64,000 nt of DNA from an uncultured Clostridia bacterium (GCA_947303805.1 CAMYZE010000002.1:124001-188000); one strand, 5' to 3'. Positions 34,026 through 44,056 are shown, numbered from the stretch's first letter. Made by a program: numbers and translations. The notes: generated by a model not told the origin, from the sequence alone.

Positions 34026-35159
34026 TTAATAATTTAAATTATATATATATGCATTAGTAATAGTCCCTATAGTTTCAACAACACCATCACCCGAGCTATC
34101 TTCGTCACTACTATTTTCACTTTTTGTATATATGAATATAATTTGGTCTCCTACATGTATTGTGCCAGCATACGAAAATGCAAACTTAACATCTGAACCA
34201 GATAAAGTATAATATGCCAAGTCAATTTGAACTCTCGTAGGCGTTATAGTATCACTAGCACTATAATAAATATGATTAACGTATCCTTTTTTTACTAGAG
34301 TTGATGACTCAAGTGTAGTTCCCTCTTTATAAACATAAATAGTTTTAGTAGTTTTATTATAATAATAAACCAAATAGCCTGTGTTGTTTAACTCTCTCAT
34401 TGTCTGTTCAAGAGTTTGAGATGTCCCATTAATAAAAATATTCGCAGTAGTAATATCAAATGGAATAGCAAGATTAAATGCTTCACCTCTTTTTAAAATA
34501 AATGGTCCTTCTAATTTTGTCTTAGTAAGTCCAGTAGCATTTAAATCGCCATCATTATTTACAGATAAATCTTTGAACACAGTTGCACCATAAACTGAAT
34601 TAGAACCCTTAGTTTTAGTTTTTAAAGTGTTGTATATACCATTAACACAATCCTTCTTTGTAACGAAGTCATTTATATTCTTGTCAATATTTTCATTTAT
34701 ATTTAATGAGCAAAATAACTCAAATCTACCCGCTATCTGACTCCCAGAAAAGTCTGAATTTTCATAACCAAGTAGTGCTAGACAAGCTCTTGTCAAATCT
34801 TTATAAGTCACATATTCCAGTGGTTTATATAATCCACCAAGATATGAACTGATGTATCCTTCTTTTGTAGCCAACTTTATATATGGTGCAAATTCATTGT
34901 TGTTATCTACATCTGAAAAAGCAGTAGTAGCATCATAATAAGAAACACTATCTTTAAACTTTGATGCCTTAACCACCATTCTTGCGAACTCAGCTCTTGT
35001 AATATAATCATTCATAAAATTATCATTGGTTATAATATCTGCAAGATAAAGAACTTGTGTGCGCATTTCTTGCCCTGCAGTAGTTGCAGCGAAGCAGTTA
35101 GTGCTAGCACATAAGATATTTAATAAAACAAGTACTGCGATTAAAACTTTTTTAATCAT
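34026..35159 (-). CDS. Secreted SLH-domain protein, copy 1
   Basis: A 377-residue exported protein with signal peptide (MIKKVLIAVLVLLNILCAS, ending near CFA). Residues about 45-190 hold SLH modules: ITRAEFARMVVKA, then FAPYIKLATKEGYISSYLGG, KPLEYVTYKDLTRACLALLGY, and VTKKDCVNGIYNTL. SLH domains bind pyruvylated secondary wall polymers or peptidoglycan. The C-terminal half is a predicted beta-rich region with no family I recognise. It has a strong AGAGGTGAT ribosome site and lies 4 nt after its paralogue. Its placement just before the exporter suggests it helps connect or position that system at the wall. Confidence 0.85.
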   Translation of the reverse strand: MIKKVLIAVLVLLNILCASTNCFAATTAGQEMRTQVLYLADIITNDNFMNDYITRAEFARMVVKASKFKDSVSYYDATTAFSDVDNNNEFAPYIKLATKEGYISSYLGGLYKPLEYVTYKDLTRACLALLGYENSDFSGSQIAGRFELFCSLNINENIDKNINDFVTKKDCVNGIYNTLKTKTKGSNSVYGATVFKDLSVNNDGDLNATGLTKTKLEGPFILKRGEAFNLAIPFDITTANIFINGTSQTLEQTMRELNNTGYLVYYYNKTTKTIYVYKEGTTLESSTLVKKGYVNHIYYSASDTITPTRVQIDLAYYTLSGSDVKFAFSYAGTIHVGDQIIFIYTKSENSSDEDSSGDGVVETIGTITNAYIYNLNY

Positions 35160-35163
35160 CGTA

Positions 35164-36333
35164 TCACCTCTTTGTAGAATTTACATCAAATACAAGTATT
35201 ATGGATCCATTATAAGGTTCAGACTCATCATTTTTATGAACCACTTTACCACTGTCATCTAAATATACTGAATCAATGTCATTCATTTTATTGCATAAGT
35301 ATACTATGTAGTCTTCCTCTCTTACACTTCCACTTGCAGAAAATATGAATTTCACCTCTTCACTATCAAGCATATATTTATATCTATCTATATCAACTCT
35401 ATAAGGCATGAGCATATTTGATGCTGCATAATATATCTTGTAGACATATCCTTTTCTTAAGTCAACAGGAGAATTAATATCTTGTCGTTCAGTATATGCA
35501 ATAATAGAATTATTATCTAAATCAATATAGTAGATAGCATATCCATATACAATTATATCATATTTTAAATCATCTAAACTTCTTTTGACTAAATTTATAT
35601 ATACATTATGTTTTGTGATTTCGAATGGCGCATTAATTTCATCGACATTATTTATAATAAAAGGTCCTTCAACTTTACTTTCTTTATATTCTGACGCATT
35701 TAATTCTTTATCGTTGTCAATTATCAGTTTATCAAATACTTTTGTGCCATAAATTTCTGTTGTATCTTTTATTTTTTCTTTCAGAGTATTGTATATACCA
35801 TTTATAATATCCATCTTGGTTACTAGTTCCGAGCTATTTCTTTTAATATTTTCATTAAGTCCAAGCCCTTCAAATTTTAGTATTCGTCCCACAACTTGAT
35901 TACCTCTAAAGTCTTCATTTGAATATGATAGAAGCGACAAGCATGCTCTAGATAAGTCAGCATATGTCACATATTCATAAGGCTTAAATAAACCTCCTAG
36001 AAATGTAAACATATATCCATTTTCAATTGCCCTCTTTATATAAGCAGCATATGGTGTATCAATAGAAACATCATTACATACTGATTCAGACAAAATATCC
36101 GAAATTTTATCTCGATTTTCTGAAGCTCTTACAACTATTTTTGCAAATTCAGCTCTTGTGACATTTGTATTTAGATTGCCGCCATCCTCAATTATTTTCA
36201 AATGAATTAATGTTTTTACTCTATCATCTTCCGTTTTTAATGGTTTTGCATTACAAAAAATTGCATTAAATATAATGGTAAAAAGCACTATTTTAATAAT
36301 AAATATGCACTTATTAATTTTTATAGTATTCAC
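35164..36333 (-). CDS. Secreted SLH-domain protein, copy 2
   Basis: A 389-residue paralogue of the next gene, alignable along its whole length: VTRAEFAKIVVRA, AAYIKRAIENGYMFTFLGG, KPYEYVTYADLSRACLSLLSY and a shared KVEGPFI region. An N-terminal hydrophobic stretch (CIFIIKIVLFTIIFNAIFC) suits a signal peptide. It is the first gene after a good promoter. The start is GTG at 36333 with a stop codon two codons upstream in frame, and the nearest AAGGA lies about 22 nt away, so initiation may be weak. SLH binding to wall polymer is family knowledge; the C-terminal function is unknown. Confidence 0.82.
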   Translation of the reverse strand: MNTIKINKCIFIIKIVLFTIIFNAIFCNAKPLKTEDDRVKTLIHLKIIEDGGNLNTNVTRAEFAKIVVRASENRDKISDILSESVCNDVSIDTPYAAYIKRAIENGYMFTFLGGLFKPYEYVTYADLSRACLSLLSYSNEDFRGNQVVGRILKFEGLGLNENIKRNSSELVTKMDIINGIYNTLKEKIKDTTEIYGTKVFDKLIIDNDKELNASEYKESKVEGPFIINNVDEINAPFEITKHNVYINLVKRSLDDLKYDIIVYGYAIYYIDLDNNSIIAYTERQDINSPVDLRKGYVYKIYYAASNMLMPYRVDIDRYKYMLDSEEVKFIFSASGSVREEDYIVYLCNKMNDIDSVYLDDSGKVVHKNDESEPYNGSIILVFDVNSTKR

Positions 36334-36371
36334 ATGTCAATAATACAAATATCTGTGTCCTTTTTGTGTAT

Positions 36372-36400
36372 ATTATATGCACAAAATCATAATTTGTCTA
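36372..36400 (-). promoter_or_regulatory. Promoter of the SLH-MacAB-ispE run
   Basis: On the minus strand TAGACA (36395-36400, five of six matches) and a perfect TATAAT (36372-36377) are separated by 17 nt. It lies just after the fbp terminator and before the first SLH gene, with an expected start near 36365 and a leader of about 32 nt. Confidence 0.75.
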
Positions 36401-36401
36401 A

Positions 36402-36423
36402 TAAAAATGAGCCCTTCGGCTCA
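36402..36423 (-). terminator. Intrinsic terminator after fbp
   Basis: On the minus strand TGAGCC, loop GAAG, GGCTCA, then TTTTTATT. The 6-bp stem with a GNRA-like loop starts immediately after the fbp stop codon. It is the clearest factor-independent terminator in the window and ends the rfbA-fbp run. Confidence 0.85.
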
Positions 36424-38370
36424 CTATTCTTCTTTAATAAGTCCGCTACGAAAAGCTTCTAGTAATTCTTTCAAGTCCTTGATTCTTTCCATGATTTCCT
36501 TACCTCTATCAGTATCCTTGATACGCAATCTTCCATTTTTTGCTATATTCTCGACTTCCAAGGTCTCTGGTGTATTATACTTTCCTTTTTCAAATGGTTT
36601 ATGTGTAGCTAAAGTTAGGTGTACAGAATCACTAATAAGTGTATAGCCAGCAATTCCAGTGCTTTTTTGATAACTCTTTGACATTCCACCATCTATAATA
36701 AACAGCCTTCCATTTGCTTTTACAGGACTTTCTCCTTTTAATACTTTAACAGGCACATGCCCATTAATAATATGGCCAAAGCTGTCAAGTCCAAAATTTT
36801 CAAGTATATCGACTGCAACTTTTTCATCTTGATAGAACTTATAGTAGTTATTTTTATGTTCTACTTGTGCATCTTTATCATCAATAAAGTACAATTCAAA
36901 AGTTTTAATAGTGTCTTTTCCAAAAAGTGGCGACATGCTTCCACACCACATATAATACATAGCATCAACATTATCAGATTCAAATTTGTGCATTTTAATA
37001 TCGTTATTGGCGTTTCTAATTATATTTTCAAAATAATCAAGTAAAGCTTTTCCAGACAGATTTTGTTTACCATCAAAACCTTTAAATACGGCGTACTTGC
37101 CATTTTCGTCAAAAGGTATGATTCCATGATATATTAAATTTCCATTATGGATTTTGTAAAGACTACCCTTATCATATAAAAATTTAATATGTTCTTTTAG
37201 TTTTCTTGAATGAATAAAACTTGCTTTTAAAGATTTAAGTAAACTTTCTTCTTCATCAGTTAGTCGCAATGGTTCTTTTACATCAATAGTTGGAAAATTT
37301 GTATCTTTTAATTTGTACTTAATTCCATCTACATCAACAGTATAATTATTGTAATCAATCCTCTCAAGCATTATTCTATTAGACATGTTGTATTCAGGAT
37401 GTTTTTTAATAAGTTGACCTTCAACTTTAAATTGTAAAATTGCCAACGCCTTTTGTATCTTAGCAGAGAGACTTGGTCTTACAACATCATACTTATTCTC
37501 ATCCAATATTTTAGGCATAAATAATTCGCATGGATCGTTCATATATGTTCTTGCAGCAAAATCATTTAGAGCTCTCAAGCTTATGCCATAACCATCTTCA
37601 AGCATATCATAGCAGTTGTATCTCACAGCAATTCGAAGTGCATTCAATATTAGAGTTTCATTGCCTAGAGCCGCTCCCATCCATTCGATATCATGATTTC
37701 CCCACTCTATATCTACATTATGAAAATCAATCAGCTCGTCTAAAATTAAATCATGCCTTGGTCCTCTGTCAAATATGTCACCGACAACATGCAATGTATC
37801 AACAGCAAGTTTTTGTATTAGTTTGCACATCTCTATAATAAATCTCTTAGAAAGACCTATATCTATTACAGAGTTAAGAATTTCATCATAATAGAACTCT
37901 TTCTTTACATTATCTCTATCAGTATCTTTATATAACAATTCGTCAAGTAGATATGCATATTCTTTGTTAATTGCTTTACGAACTTTTGATTTTGAATATT
38001 TACTGGCAATATCTTTAACAACTTTAATAATTCTCATTATTATCGTTTTTTGAAATTCAAAAGTTGTTGCATCTCTAAAGTCTATAGGGTCTAATTTTTC
38101 TTCTGGATAATATATTATATTTGCAAACTCTAGTATCTCATCATCAGTCATCTCATCTTTAAATATAAATTTTATCTTAGACCTTACAACTCCAGATGCG
38201 GACCTAAGCAAATGAATAAAACTCTCATTTTCTCCATGTAAATCTGAAAGAAAGAATTCTGTTCCTTTTGGCAATGTCAAAATCGAGCTTAAATTGGCAA
38301 TCTCAACACAAGTCTTTTCTTGATTGGGAAACTGTCTAGAAAGAAGTTTCAAATAATCAAGATCTCTCAT
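36424..38370 (-). CDS. fbp: Class III fructose-1,6-bisphosphatase
   Basis: A 648-residue Firmicutes-type (class III) fructose-1,6-bisphosphatase for gluconeogenesis. It belongs to the metallophosphatase fold, with SDLHGE near residue 43, GDIFDRGPRHD near 197, EWGNHDIEWMGAA near 222 and NGHVPVK near 544. Length and domain order match the family. It has an AAGGAG site and begins 1 nt after the acidic secreted gene. A terminator follows directly. The assignment is secure. Its presence supports a Firmicutes origin. Confidence 0.95.
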   Translation of the reverse strand: MRDLDYLKLLSRQFPNQEKTCVEIANLSSILTLPKGTEFFLSDLHGENESFIHLLRSASGVVRSKIKFIFKDEMTDDEILEFANIIYYPEEKLDPIDFRDATTFEFQKTIIMRIIKVVKDIASKYSKSKVRKAINKEYAYLLDELLYKDTDRDNVKKEFYYDEILNSVIDIGLSKRFIIEMCKLIQKLAVDTLHVVGDIFDRGPRHDLILDELIDFHNVDIEWGNHDIEWMGAALGNETLILNALRIAVRYNCYDMLEDGYGISLRALNDFAARTYMNDPCELFMPKILDENKYDVVRPSLSAKIQKALAILQFKVEGQLIKKHPEYNMSNRIMLERIDYNNYTVDVDGIKYKLKDTNFPTIDVKEPLRLTDEEESLLKSLKASFIHSRKLKEHIKFLYDKGSLYKIHNGNLIYHGIIPFDENGKYAVFKGFDGKQNLSGKALLDYFENIIRNANNDIKMHKFESDNVDAMYYMWCGSMSPLFGKDTIKTFELYFIDDKDAQVEHKNNYYKFYQDEKVAVDILENFGLDSFGHIINGHVPVKVLKGESPVKANGRLFIIDGGMSKSYQKSTGIAGYTLISDSVHLTLATHKPFEKGKYNTPETLEVENIAKNGRLRIKDTDRGKEIMERIKDLKELLEAFRSGLIKEE

Positions 38371-38371
38371 A

Positions 38372-39775
38372 CTACTCTCCTTCTAATGCTGCGATCATTC
38401 TTGAAGAGCCATCCGGTCCTACAGCTTCAGTTTGTTCTTTAAGCACAGGATCAAATGCTGGCCCAGAAACTTTATTTCTTTTATCTTCATCTTCGGCTAA
38501 ACGTCTTTTTGCTTCAGATATTGATGCTTTCATAGCATCAGTTATACTATCATCAGCTTCATCATATGTGAAATTTGCCCAGTAATAATCATCAAGTTCC
38601 CCGTTTATTCTTCTATATCTTGCAGATGGGTCTTCTCCTTCTAGCGGAATCTCGCCCAAAGCTAAACGGGCTTCTTCATCTTCTTCATCATAATACTCTG
38701 CATCTGAGTCAGTACCTACTCTTCTTCTATATTCAGCTTCAACATCATCATCATATAATTCTTCTTCATATGCCTCTTTGTCAAATCCAAATTCACAATT
38801 TCTTAAATAACAAACTCTTGATGTGTATTGGCCATTGACTTCTAACTCAAATCTTATCGCTGAAGCCTTTTTAGGAAATATGCATTCAAAAGAAACACCA
38901 GCATTATAATTAAAATCAGATGTTGCATAGAGTTCTTCTCCATCATCTTCATTATAAATAGTAAACATACATTGTGTAGTTCTATCAGAATAAGAAAAGT
39001 AGTGTGTTGCAATTCTTCCTTTAACTTTATTGAAGTTATGTTCAGGATTTTCAAAAACTATTGAAGCTCCTGTACCCTTAAGCGCCATTACGTCTTTCCA
39101 CTTAGATTTATTAAATGTAGTACCATTGACTTTTTTACTATATTTATCTCCACTCTTAATATATTCTTGCATATTCTTATTCATAAGTGGGTCATGGTTA
39201 ATAGTCTTTTTATCCTTTTTCAAAACAACATTTGGGCCTAATAAGTACTTAGCAGTGCCATCTGGATTTGTCTCAACAATTAATCCATCTGATGGTTTAG
39301 GTCCATCAACCTCTAATGGGTCTTTTGCAACAAGATATCCTCCGGTAGAAAATAGTCCTTTAGGATTAGACACCATAGCTTGATCAGCTTTAATCTGCTC
39401 AAGTATTTCAGCACTGTAAACTGAATCATCAAACCCTTCTTCTCCGTAGACTATTTTATCAATTTTCTTACTTTCCGGATTTCCGTCATATCCAATTCTC
39501 TTGCCATCAATACCAACAACTTTGAAATCTGGTGTGATATCATCAATTAAAATAAATCCCTCTTTATTAAAATAATAATAATATCCTATTCCATCATCGT
39601 TGTCATCAATTAATTTCCAGCCATCAGTAGCAACCGAACCATCAAGTTCAAACCAATAAATTCCGCCTTTTTCTGTTTGTCCCCAAATGGCAAATGTTGG
39701 CATAGTCATAAGAAAACAAACACCAATTACAATAATTAAATTAATATTCAATTTTTTTATAAAATTATCAAACAT
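38372..39775 (-). CDS. Acidic secreted protein, unknown function
   Basis: A 467-residue protein with an N-terminal hydrophobic signal (LNIIVIGVCFLMTMPTFA-like region, residues about 12-30). Residues 30-110 contain aromatic-glycine runs (GGIYWFELDGSVATDGWK, GIGYYYYFNKEGF) resembling choline-binding or cell-wall-binding repeats. A central part around 225-330 looks like a beta-sandwich of NPCBM or discoidin type (FTIYNEDDGEELYATSDF). The last 120 residues are highly acidic. No catalytic motif is recognised. It lies between the cysteine desulfurase and fbp with spacers of 1-3 nt, and lacks a clear ribosome site, so coupling is likely. Confidence 0.75.
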   Translation of the reverse strand: MFDNFIKKLNINLIIVIGVCFLMTMPTFAIWGQTEKGGIYWFELDGSVATDGWKLIDDNDDGIGYYYYFNKEGFILIDDITPDFKVVGIDGKRIGYDGNPESKKIDKIVYGEEGFDDSVYSAEILEQIKADQAMVSNPKGLFSTGGYLVAKDPLEVDGPKPSDGLIVETNPDGTAKYLLGPNVVLKKDKKTINHDPLMNKNMQEYIKSGDKYSKKVNGTTFNKSKWKDVMALKGTGASIVFENPEHNFNKVKGRIATHYFSYSDRTTQCMFTIYNEDDGEELYATSDFNYNAGVSFECIFPKKASAIRFELEVNGQYTSRVCYLRNCEFGFDKEAYEEELYDDDVEAEYRRRVGTDSDAEYYDEEDEEARLALGEIPLEGEDPSARYRRINGELDDYYWANFTYDEADDSITDAMKASISEAKRRLAEDEDKRNKVSGPAFDPVLKEQTEAVGPDGSSRMIAALEGE

Positions 39776-39778
39776 ATA

Positions 39779-40939
39779 CTATTTTTTTATGTTGAGCTTT
39801 GGTATCAACTCGCTCAATACATCTACAAAACTGTCAATCTCAGATTTATTATTATATTTACTAAACGATATCCTAATAGTTGATTCTGCAATATTCTGAT
39901 TAAGTCCAATACTTCTTAAAGTACTACTTATCTTTTTGTCTCGAGAGGAGCATGCTGATCCAGCAGAAACAAATATATTATACTCTTCAAGTGCATGAAG
40001 CATCACCTCTGATCTAATTCCCACAAAACTTACAGAAACTATATGTGGCGCAAAGTTTTCATTCTTTTTAGTATTTACTACTATTATACCATATTTTTGA
40101 TTAATTATATCTAGTTTATCTATAAGATAATCCCTTAATTCTCGTAGTCTAGAAAAAATAATGTCAAAATCCTCATAAGCAACTTTAGTAGCAATATATG
40201 TACCAAATATTCCTGAAGTATTTAAAGTTCCAGATCTTAAACCTTGTTGTTGACCCCCACCAAGAATCATCGGTAATATTCTAAAATTTTTATTTTTATA
40301 TAAGAAACCTACACCCTTCGGACCATGAATTTTATGTGTACTTACAGACAAAAAATCTATTTTGCTACTTTTTACATCTATTTTGTACTTTGTAAATCCT
40401 TGTACAAAATCAACATGAAATGCACAATTTGGATTCAACTCTTTTATAACTTGCCCAATCTCTGAAATATTTTGTTTTGAACCTATCTCATTATTTACAT
40501 ACATAATTGATACAAGTATAGTATTTGAATCAATGATTTTTCTTAACTCATCTATAGATATATGGCCTGTTCTATCAACATCTAAATATACCACTTCAAA
40601 TCCTAATGCTTCATACTTTTTAAATACATTATATACAGATGGGTGTTCTATACTTGTAGTAATAATTTTATTGCCAGTTTTTTTGTAAGCTTCAATATAA
40701 CCACTTATCGCTAAATTATTACTCTCGCTTCCACCTGAAGTCCATATAATCTCAGAAACATCACAATTTAATATAGTAGATATATACTCATTGCATTTCT
40801 TAATCTCTTCCTCAACAAGATAGCCAAAACGATGCATAGCAGAAGGATTGGCATAGTACTTTTCATTAAACTCATCAATTGCCGACTGAACTTTCTTGTC
40901 AACCATAGTCGATGCCGAATTGTCAAAGTAGATTTCCAT
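39779..40939 (-). CDS. Cysteine desulfurase (NifS/IscS family)
   Basis: A 386-residue PLP enzyme that removes sulfur from cysteine. PLP site: STHKIHGPKGVGF with the Schiff-base lysine near residue 201, and HVDFVQG near 175. The mobile persulfide cysteine is in SAGSACSSRDKKIS near 330. Neither an iscU scaffold nor a thiI or mnmA gene adjoins it, so the sulfur acceptor is not evident. It starts in a TAATG overlap with the LTA-synthase-like gene. The enzyme class is certain; the IscS, NifS or tRNA-thiolation role is not. Confidence 0.9.
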   Translation of the reverse strand: MEIYFDNSASTMVDKKVQSAIDEFNEKYYANPSAMHRFGYLVEEEIKKCNEYISTILNCDVSEIIWTSGGSESNNLAISGYIEAYKKTGNKIITTSIEHPSVYNVFKKYEALGFEVVYLDVDRTGHISIDELRKIIDSNTILVSIMYVNNEIGSKQNISEIGQVIKELNPNCAFHVDFVQGFTKYKIDVKSSKIDFLSVSTHKIHGPKGVGFLYKNKNFRILPMILGGGQQQGLRSGTLNTSGIFGTYIATKVAYEDFDIIFSRLRELRDYLIDKLDIINQKYGIIVVNTKKNENFAPHIVSVSFVGIRSEVMLHALEEYNIFVSAGSACSSRDKKISSTLRSIGLNQNIAESTIRISFSKYNNKSEIDSFVDVLSELIPKLNIKK

Positions 40940-42702
40940 TATTTTAAATATTCCCTTTCAAGTTTCATGAACTGATCAATAGGTATATCATACAGTTTTT
41001 TGTCTTTTCTATTTTTAGCTTTATGGAAATTATATACCGAATAATTATTATATATATTTTTTAGCATTTCGTGTATAATGTCATATGGTAATTTAGCACA
41101 TTTCAATAATTCCAAACTTAAAAAGTTTGCTGAAACCTCTTTTACAAATCTTTCACGTTTATATTTATTATCATATATTAAAAATGGAGTCAAGTAAGGA
41201 TTAGAACACTCATATTCTAAATTACTTTCATACAACAATTTATTAATTTCAGTGCCGAAGCTTGCATTGTGGTCTCCGAAAAACAACAGTATTACCCTTT
41301 CTTTAACTGTGCTAAGATAATTAATCAAATACTCAAGTGCTTCATCTGATAATTTCATAAGAGATAGGTATGAGTCGACTGCTTCTCTATTTTTGTAATT
41401 TGACATCAAAGATAGAATCTTTTGACCACTAAAACTTTTATACCCACTATGGTTTTGCATAGTAATGCCAAATAAAAATAGTTTTTGTTTTGATTCCCTT
41501 ACAATTTTAAATCTTCTAATAACTTCATCAAACATAGATTTATCACTAACAAAGTTTCTTATATACTCTTTATTCTTAAAATCATTGTAAAACACTAATT
41601 CATTAAAACCGAATCTTTTATACACTTTGTTTCTGTGATAATTTGTAGCTGTATATGGGTGAACTGCAATAGTTTTATATCCTAGATTATTAAAATACCT
41701 TGCAATACTATACTTATCTCTTTTAACAAAATTATTGTATGGCATCACAGGATATGGATAATTGCCAATAGTCATTCCTGTTAAGAATTCAAATTCTGTG
41801 TTGGCTGTCCCCCCACCAAAAGTATTTACATATAAATTTCCTTTTACTACTCCAGTTATACTATCAAAATATGGCGTAACTGAATAATTAGACCTTATTC
41901 TTGTATGGACAGAACCAAAGCTTTCATTCATAATAACAATAATATGAGGGGCATCCTCATTTTTTGAGGCATACTCTCTAAATATACTATTATAGATTGT
42001 AACATAATCATGTGCACTTTTTGTGTTCTTATTCTTAAGATTTTCTTTAGCAACGCCAAATACATAATTTACAAAATCAGTTGCAGTTTTGTCTGATGGT
42101 TCTGCAACATTTCTATGTAAAATAGGTATAGATGAGAAAAAATTATAAATATATCCTTCATTTTCTCCTGCATTTAATGAATAGTCGAACTTACTCTGTG
42201 ACACTTTATCTTTTAGTATAAAAAACGATAGTAAAAAAACAAGTATATGTCTAACTTCTTTCCAAAAAAATCTATATATGTCAATATTACTACTTTTATC
42301 AACAATACTCTGATTAATGATAAAATTATAAACTTGATATACATATTCAAATAATATGACAATTAGAACTAAAACAAAATAAGGTTTGATTTCATATGTA
42401 TATCCACTAGCAACTTCCTTAGCAGTATTTAAGGATAGAATATCAGATAGATTGATATTTGTACCTCTAAACTCATGAACATAAAACATAGTAAGGGCCA
42501 ACAAATAAAAAAAAGTAATTATTATTAAGAAACTTATTCTTGTATCATATATAAAAATATTGAAAAATGAATATAAACAAAACACTGACAAAAAATTATA
42601 AAGTAACATTTCCTTTCTTTTTGGTAGTATATTGCTATTTCCAACACATATATATTGCGTAATAAAATAGACTATAATACTTGTCAATATAACTCTCAAC
42701 AT
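40939..42702 (-). CDS. LTA-synthase-family phosphoglycerol transferase
   Basis: A 587-residue membrane enzyme. About five hydrophobic helices occupy residues 1-180, followed by an extracellular sulfatase-fold domain. Metal and catalytic features are IIVIMNESFGS near 255, FGGGTANTEFEFLTG near 295 (nucleophile Thr), and LLFFGDHNASFG near 475. LtaS-like enzymes polymerise or transfer glycerophosphate from phosphatidylglycerol to lipoteichoic acid or wall glycans. It overlaps glmM by one base (TAATG) and is translationally coupled. Its presence argues for a Gram-positive style envelope. Confidence 0.88.
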   Translation of the reverse strand: MLRVILTSIIVYFITQYICVGNSNILPKRKEMLLYNFLSVFCLYSFFNIFIYDTRISFLIIITFFYLLALTMFYVHEFRGTNINLSDILSLNTAKEVASGYTYEIKPYFVLVLIVILFEYVYQVYNFIINQSIVDKSSNIDIYRFFWKEVRHILVFLLSFFILKDKVSQSKFDYSLNAGENEGYIYNFFSSIPILHRNVAEPSDKTATDFVNYVFGVAKENLKNKNTKSAHDYVTIYNSIFREYASKNEDAPHIIVIMNESFGSVHTRIRSNYSVTPYFDSITGVVKGNLYVNTFGGGTANTEFEFLTGMTIGNYPYPVMPYNNFVKRDKYSIARYFNNLGYKTIAVHPYTATNYHRNKVYKRFGFNELVFYNDFKNKEYIRNFVSDKSMFDEVIRRFKIVRESKQKLFLFGITMQNHSGYKSFSGQKILSLMSNYKNREAVDSYLSLMKLSDEALEYLINYLSTVKERVILLFFGDHNASFGTEINKLLYESNLEYECSNPYLTPFLIYDNKYKRERFVKEVSANFLSLELLKCAKLPYDIIHEMLKNIYNNYSVYNFHKAKNRKDKKLYDIPIDQFMKLEREYLK

Positions 42703-44048
42703 TAAACAGCGTAGCCTTTCTTTATAATAACATCTTCAATATTTTTTACATATTCTTTACAAGTCTTTATATTATCTGCTTCTATCATTATTCTGACAAC
42801 GTTTTCTGTACCAGATGCTCTAAGAAGTAGCCTTCCATTATTTCCAAGTTTATTATCTACAACTTCTTTTATTTCTAATATATCTTTATCTTCCATACAC
42901 TTATTTTTATCATTGACTTTAACATTTTTTAAAAGTTGAGGGTATAGTTCAACTTCTTTTGCCAATTCGCTTAGTTTTGTTTTCTTATTAATTACTACAT
43001 CCATTAATTTTAAAGATGTAAGTACACCATCACCGGTATTTGCATACTTTGAAAAAATTATATGTCCGGACTGTTCTCCACCAAAAGAATAGTCATTCTC
43101 TGATATACAAGACTGTACATTTTTGTCTCCCACAGCAGTCTTTTCATATTTAATTCCTATCTTATCGAATGCTTTGTAAAGCCCAAGATTTGACATAACC
43201 GTTGTGACAACTGTATTTTTCTTCAGTTTACCATCTTCCATCATTGATTTAGCACAAATATACATTATTTTGTCGCCATCAACTACATTACCTTTTTCAT
43301 CTACTGCCATACATCTATCAGCATCACCGTCATAGGCAAAACCTATATCCATTTCATTTTCAATTACATATTTTTGTAATCCTTCAATATGTGTTGACCC
43401 AGCATTATCATTAATATTTGATCCATTTGGACTATTATTTATTACATAAGTTTCAGCACCGAGTGCATCAAAAACACTTTTAGCAATTTGAAATGCAGAA
43501 CCATTGGCTAAATCTAATGCAACTTTTTTACCTTTAAAACTATTCATTGGAATTGAAATAAGATATCCAATATATCTATTTCTTCCAGCAAAATAATCAA
43601 CAGTTCTACCAATTTCTGTCTTTGTAGCATATGGCACTTCGGGTAACTTGCCATCAAGATAATCTTCAATAATATCGGTGATACTCTCTTCAAGTTTTTC
43701 CCCATTTGAATTGATTAATTTGATGCCATTGTCACTATATACATTATGAGAAGCAGAAATCATCACTCCTACATCAAATTGTTCAGTTCTCACCACATAA
43801 CTTATTGATGGGGTACTGGTAACATGGAGCAGATAAGCATCAGCACCTGTAGATGTAATACCAGCTGCAATTGCATACTCAAACATATAACTAGAACGCC
43901 TAGTATCTTTTCCAATAACTATTCTGCAGTTCTTGTTCTTTTTTCTATAGTAGTAACCCAAATATTTTCCAATCTTAAAAGCTTGATCAGCTGTAAGGGT
44001 CACATTTGCTTCGCCCCTAAATCCGTCTGTTCCAAAATACTTCCCCAT
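42702..44048 (-). CDS. glmM: Phosphoglucosamine mutase
   Basis: A 448-residue phosphohexomutase that makes glucosamine-1-phosphate for peptidoglycan precursors. I start it at 44048 (MGKYFGTDGFRGEANVTLT) with AGGAG upstream. Phosphoserine loop: MISASHNVYSDNGIK with Ser100. Metal loop AYDGDADRCMAVDE is near residues 238-251, EQSGHIIFS near 324 and RASGTENVVRIMIE near the C-terminus. The N-terminal GTDGFRG is diagnostic for GlmM. It is encoded between rfbD and the LtaS-like gene and so sits in an envelope-synthesis run. Confidence 0.95.
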   Translation of the reverse strand: MGKYFGTDGFRGEANVTLTADQAFKIGKYLGYYYRKKNKNCRIVIGKDTRRSSYMFEYAIAAGITSTGADAYLLHVTSTPSISYVVRTEQFDVGVMISASHNVYSDNGIKLINSNGEKLEESITDIIEDYLDGKLPEVPYATKTEIGRTVDYFAGRNRYIGYLISIPMNSFKGKKVALDLANGSAFQIAKSVFDALGAETYVINNSPNGSNINDNAGSTHIEGLQKYVIENEMDIGFAYDGDADRCMAVDEKGNVVDGDKIMYICAKSMMEDGKLKKNTVVTTVMSNLGLYKAFDKIGIKYEKTAVGDKNVQSCISENDYSFGGEQSGHIIFSKYANTGDGVLTSLKLMDVVINKKTKLSELAKEVELYPQLLKNVKVNDKNKCMEDKDILEIKEVVDNKLGNNGRLLLRASGTENVVRIMIEADNIKTCKEYVKNIEDVIIKKGYAV

Positions 44049-44056
44049 ACTTTCTC

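Noticed and set aside
17627-36333. The organism being a diderm Firmicute on the strength of TolC and SLH genes
   Set aside because: No Bam, Lpt or lipid A genes are in view, and an LTA-synthase-family gene points the other way. The question is kept as a finding rather than a conclusion.
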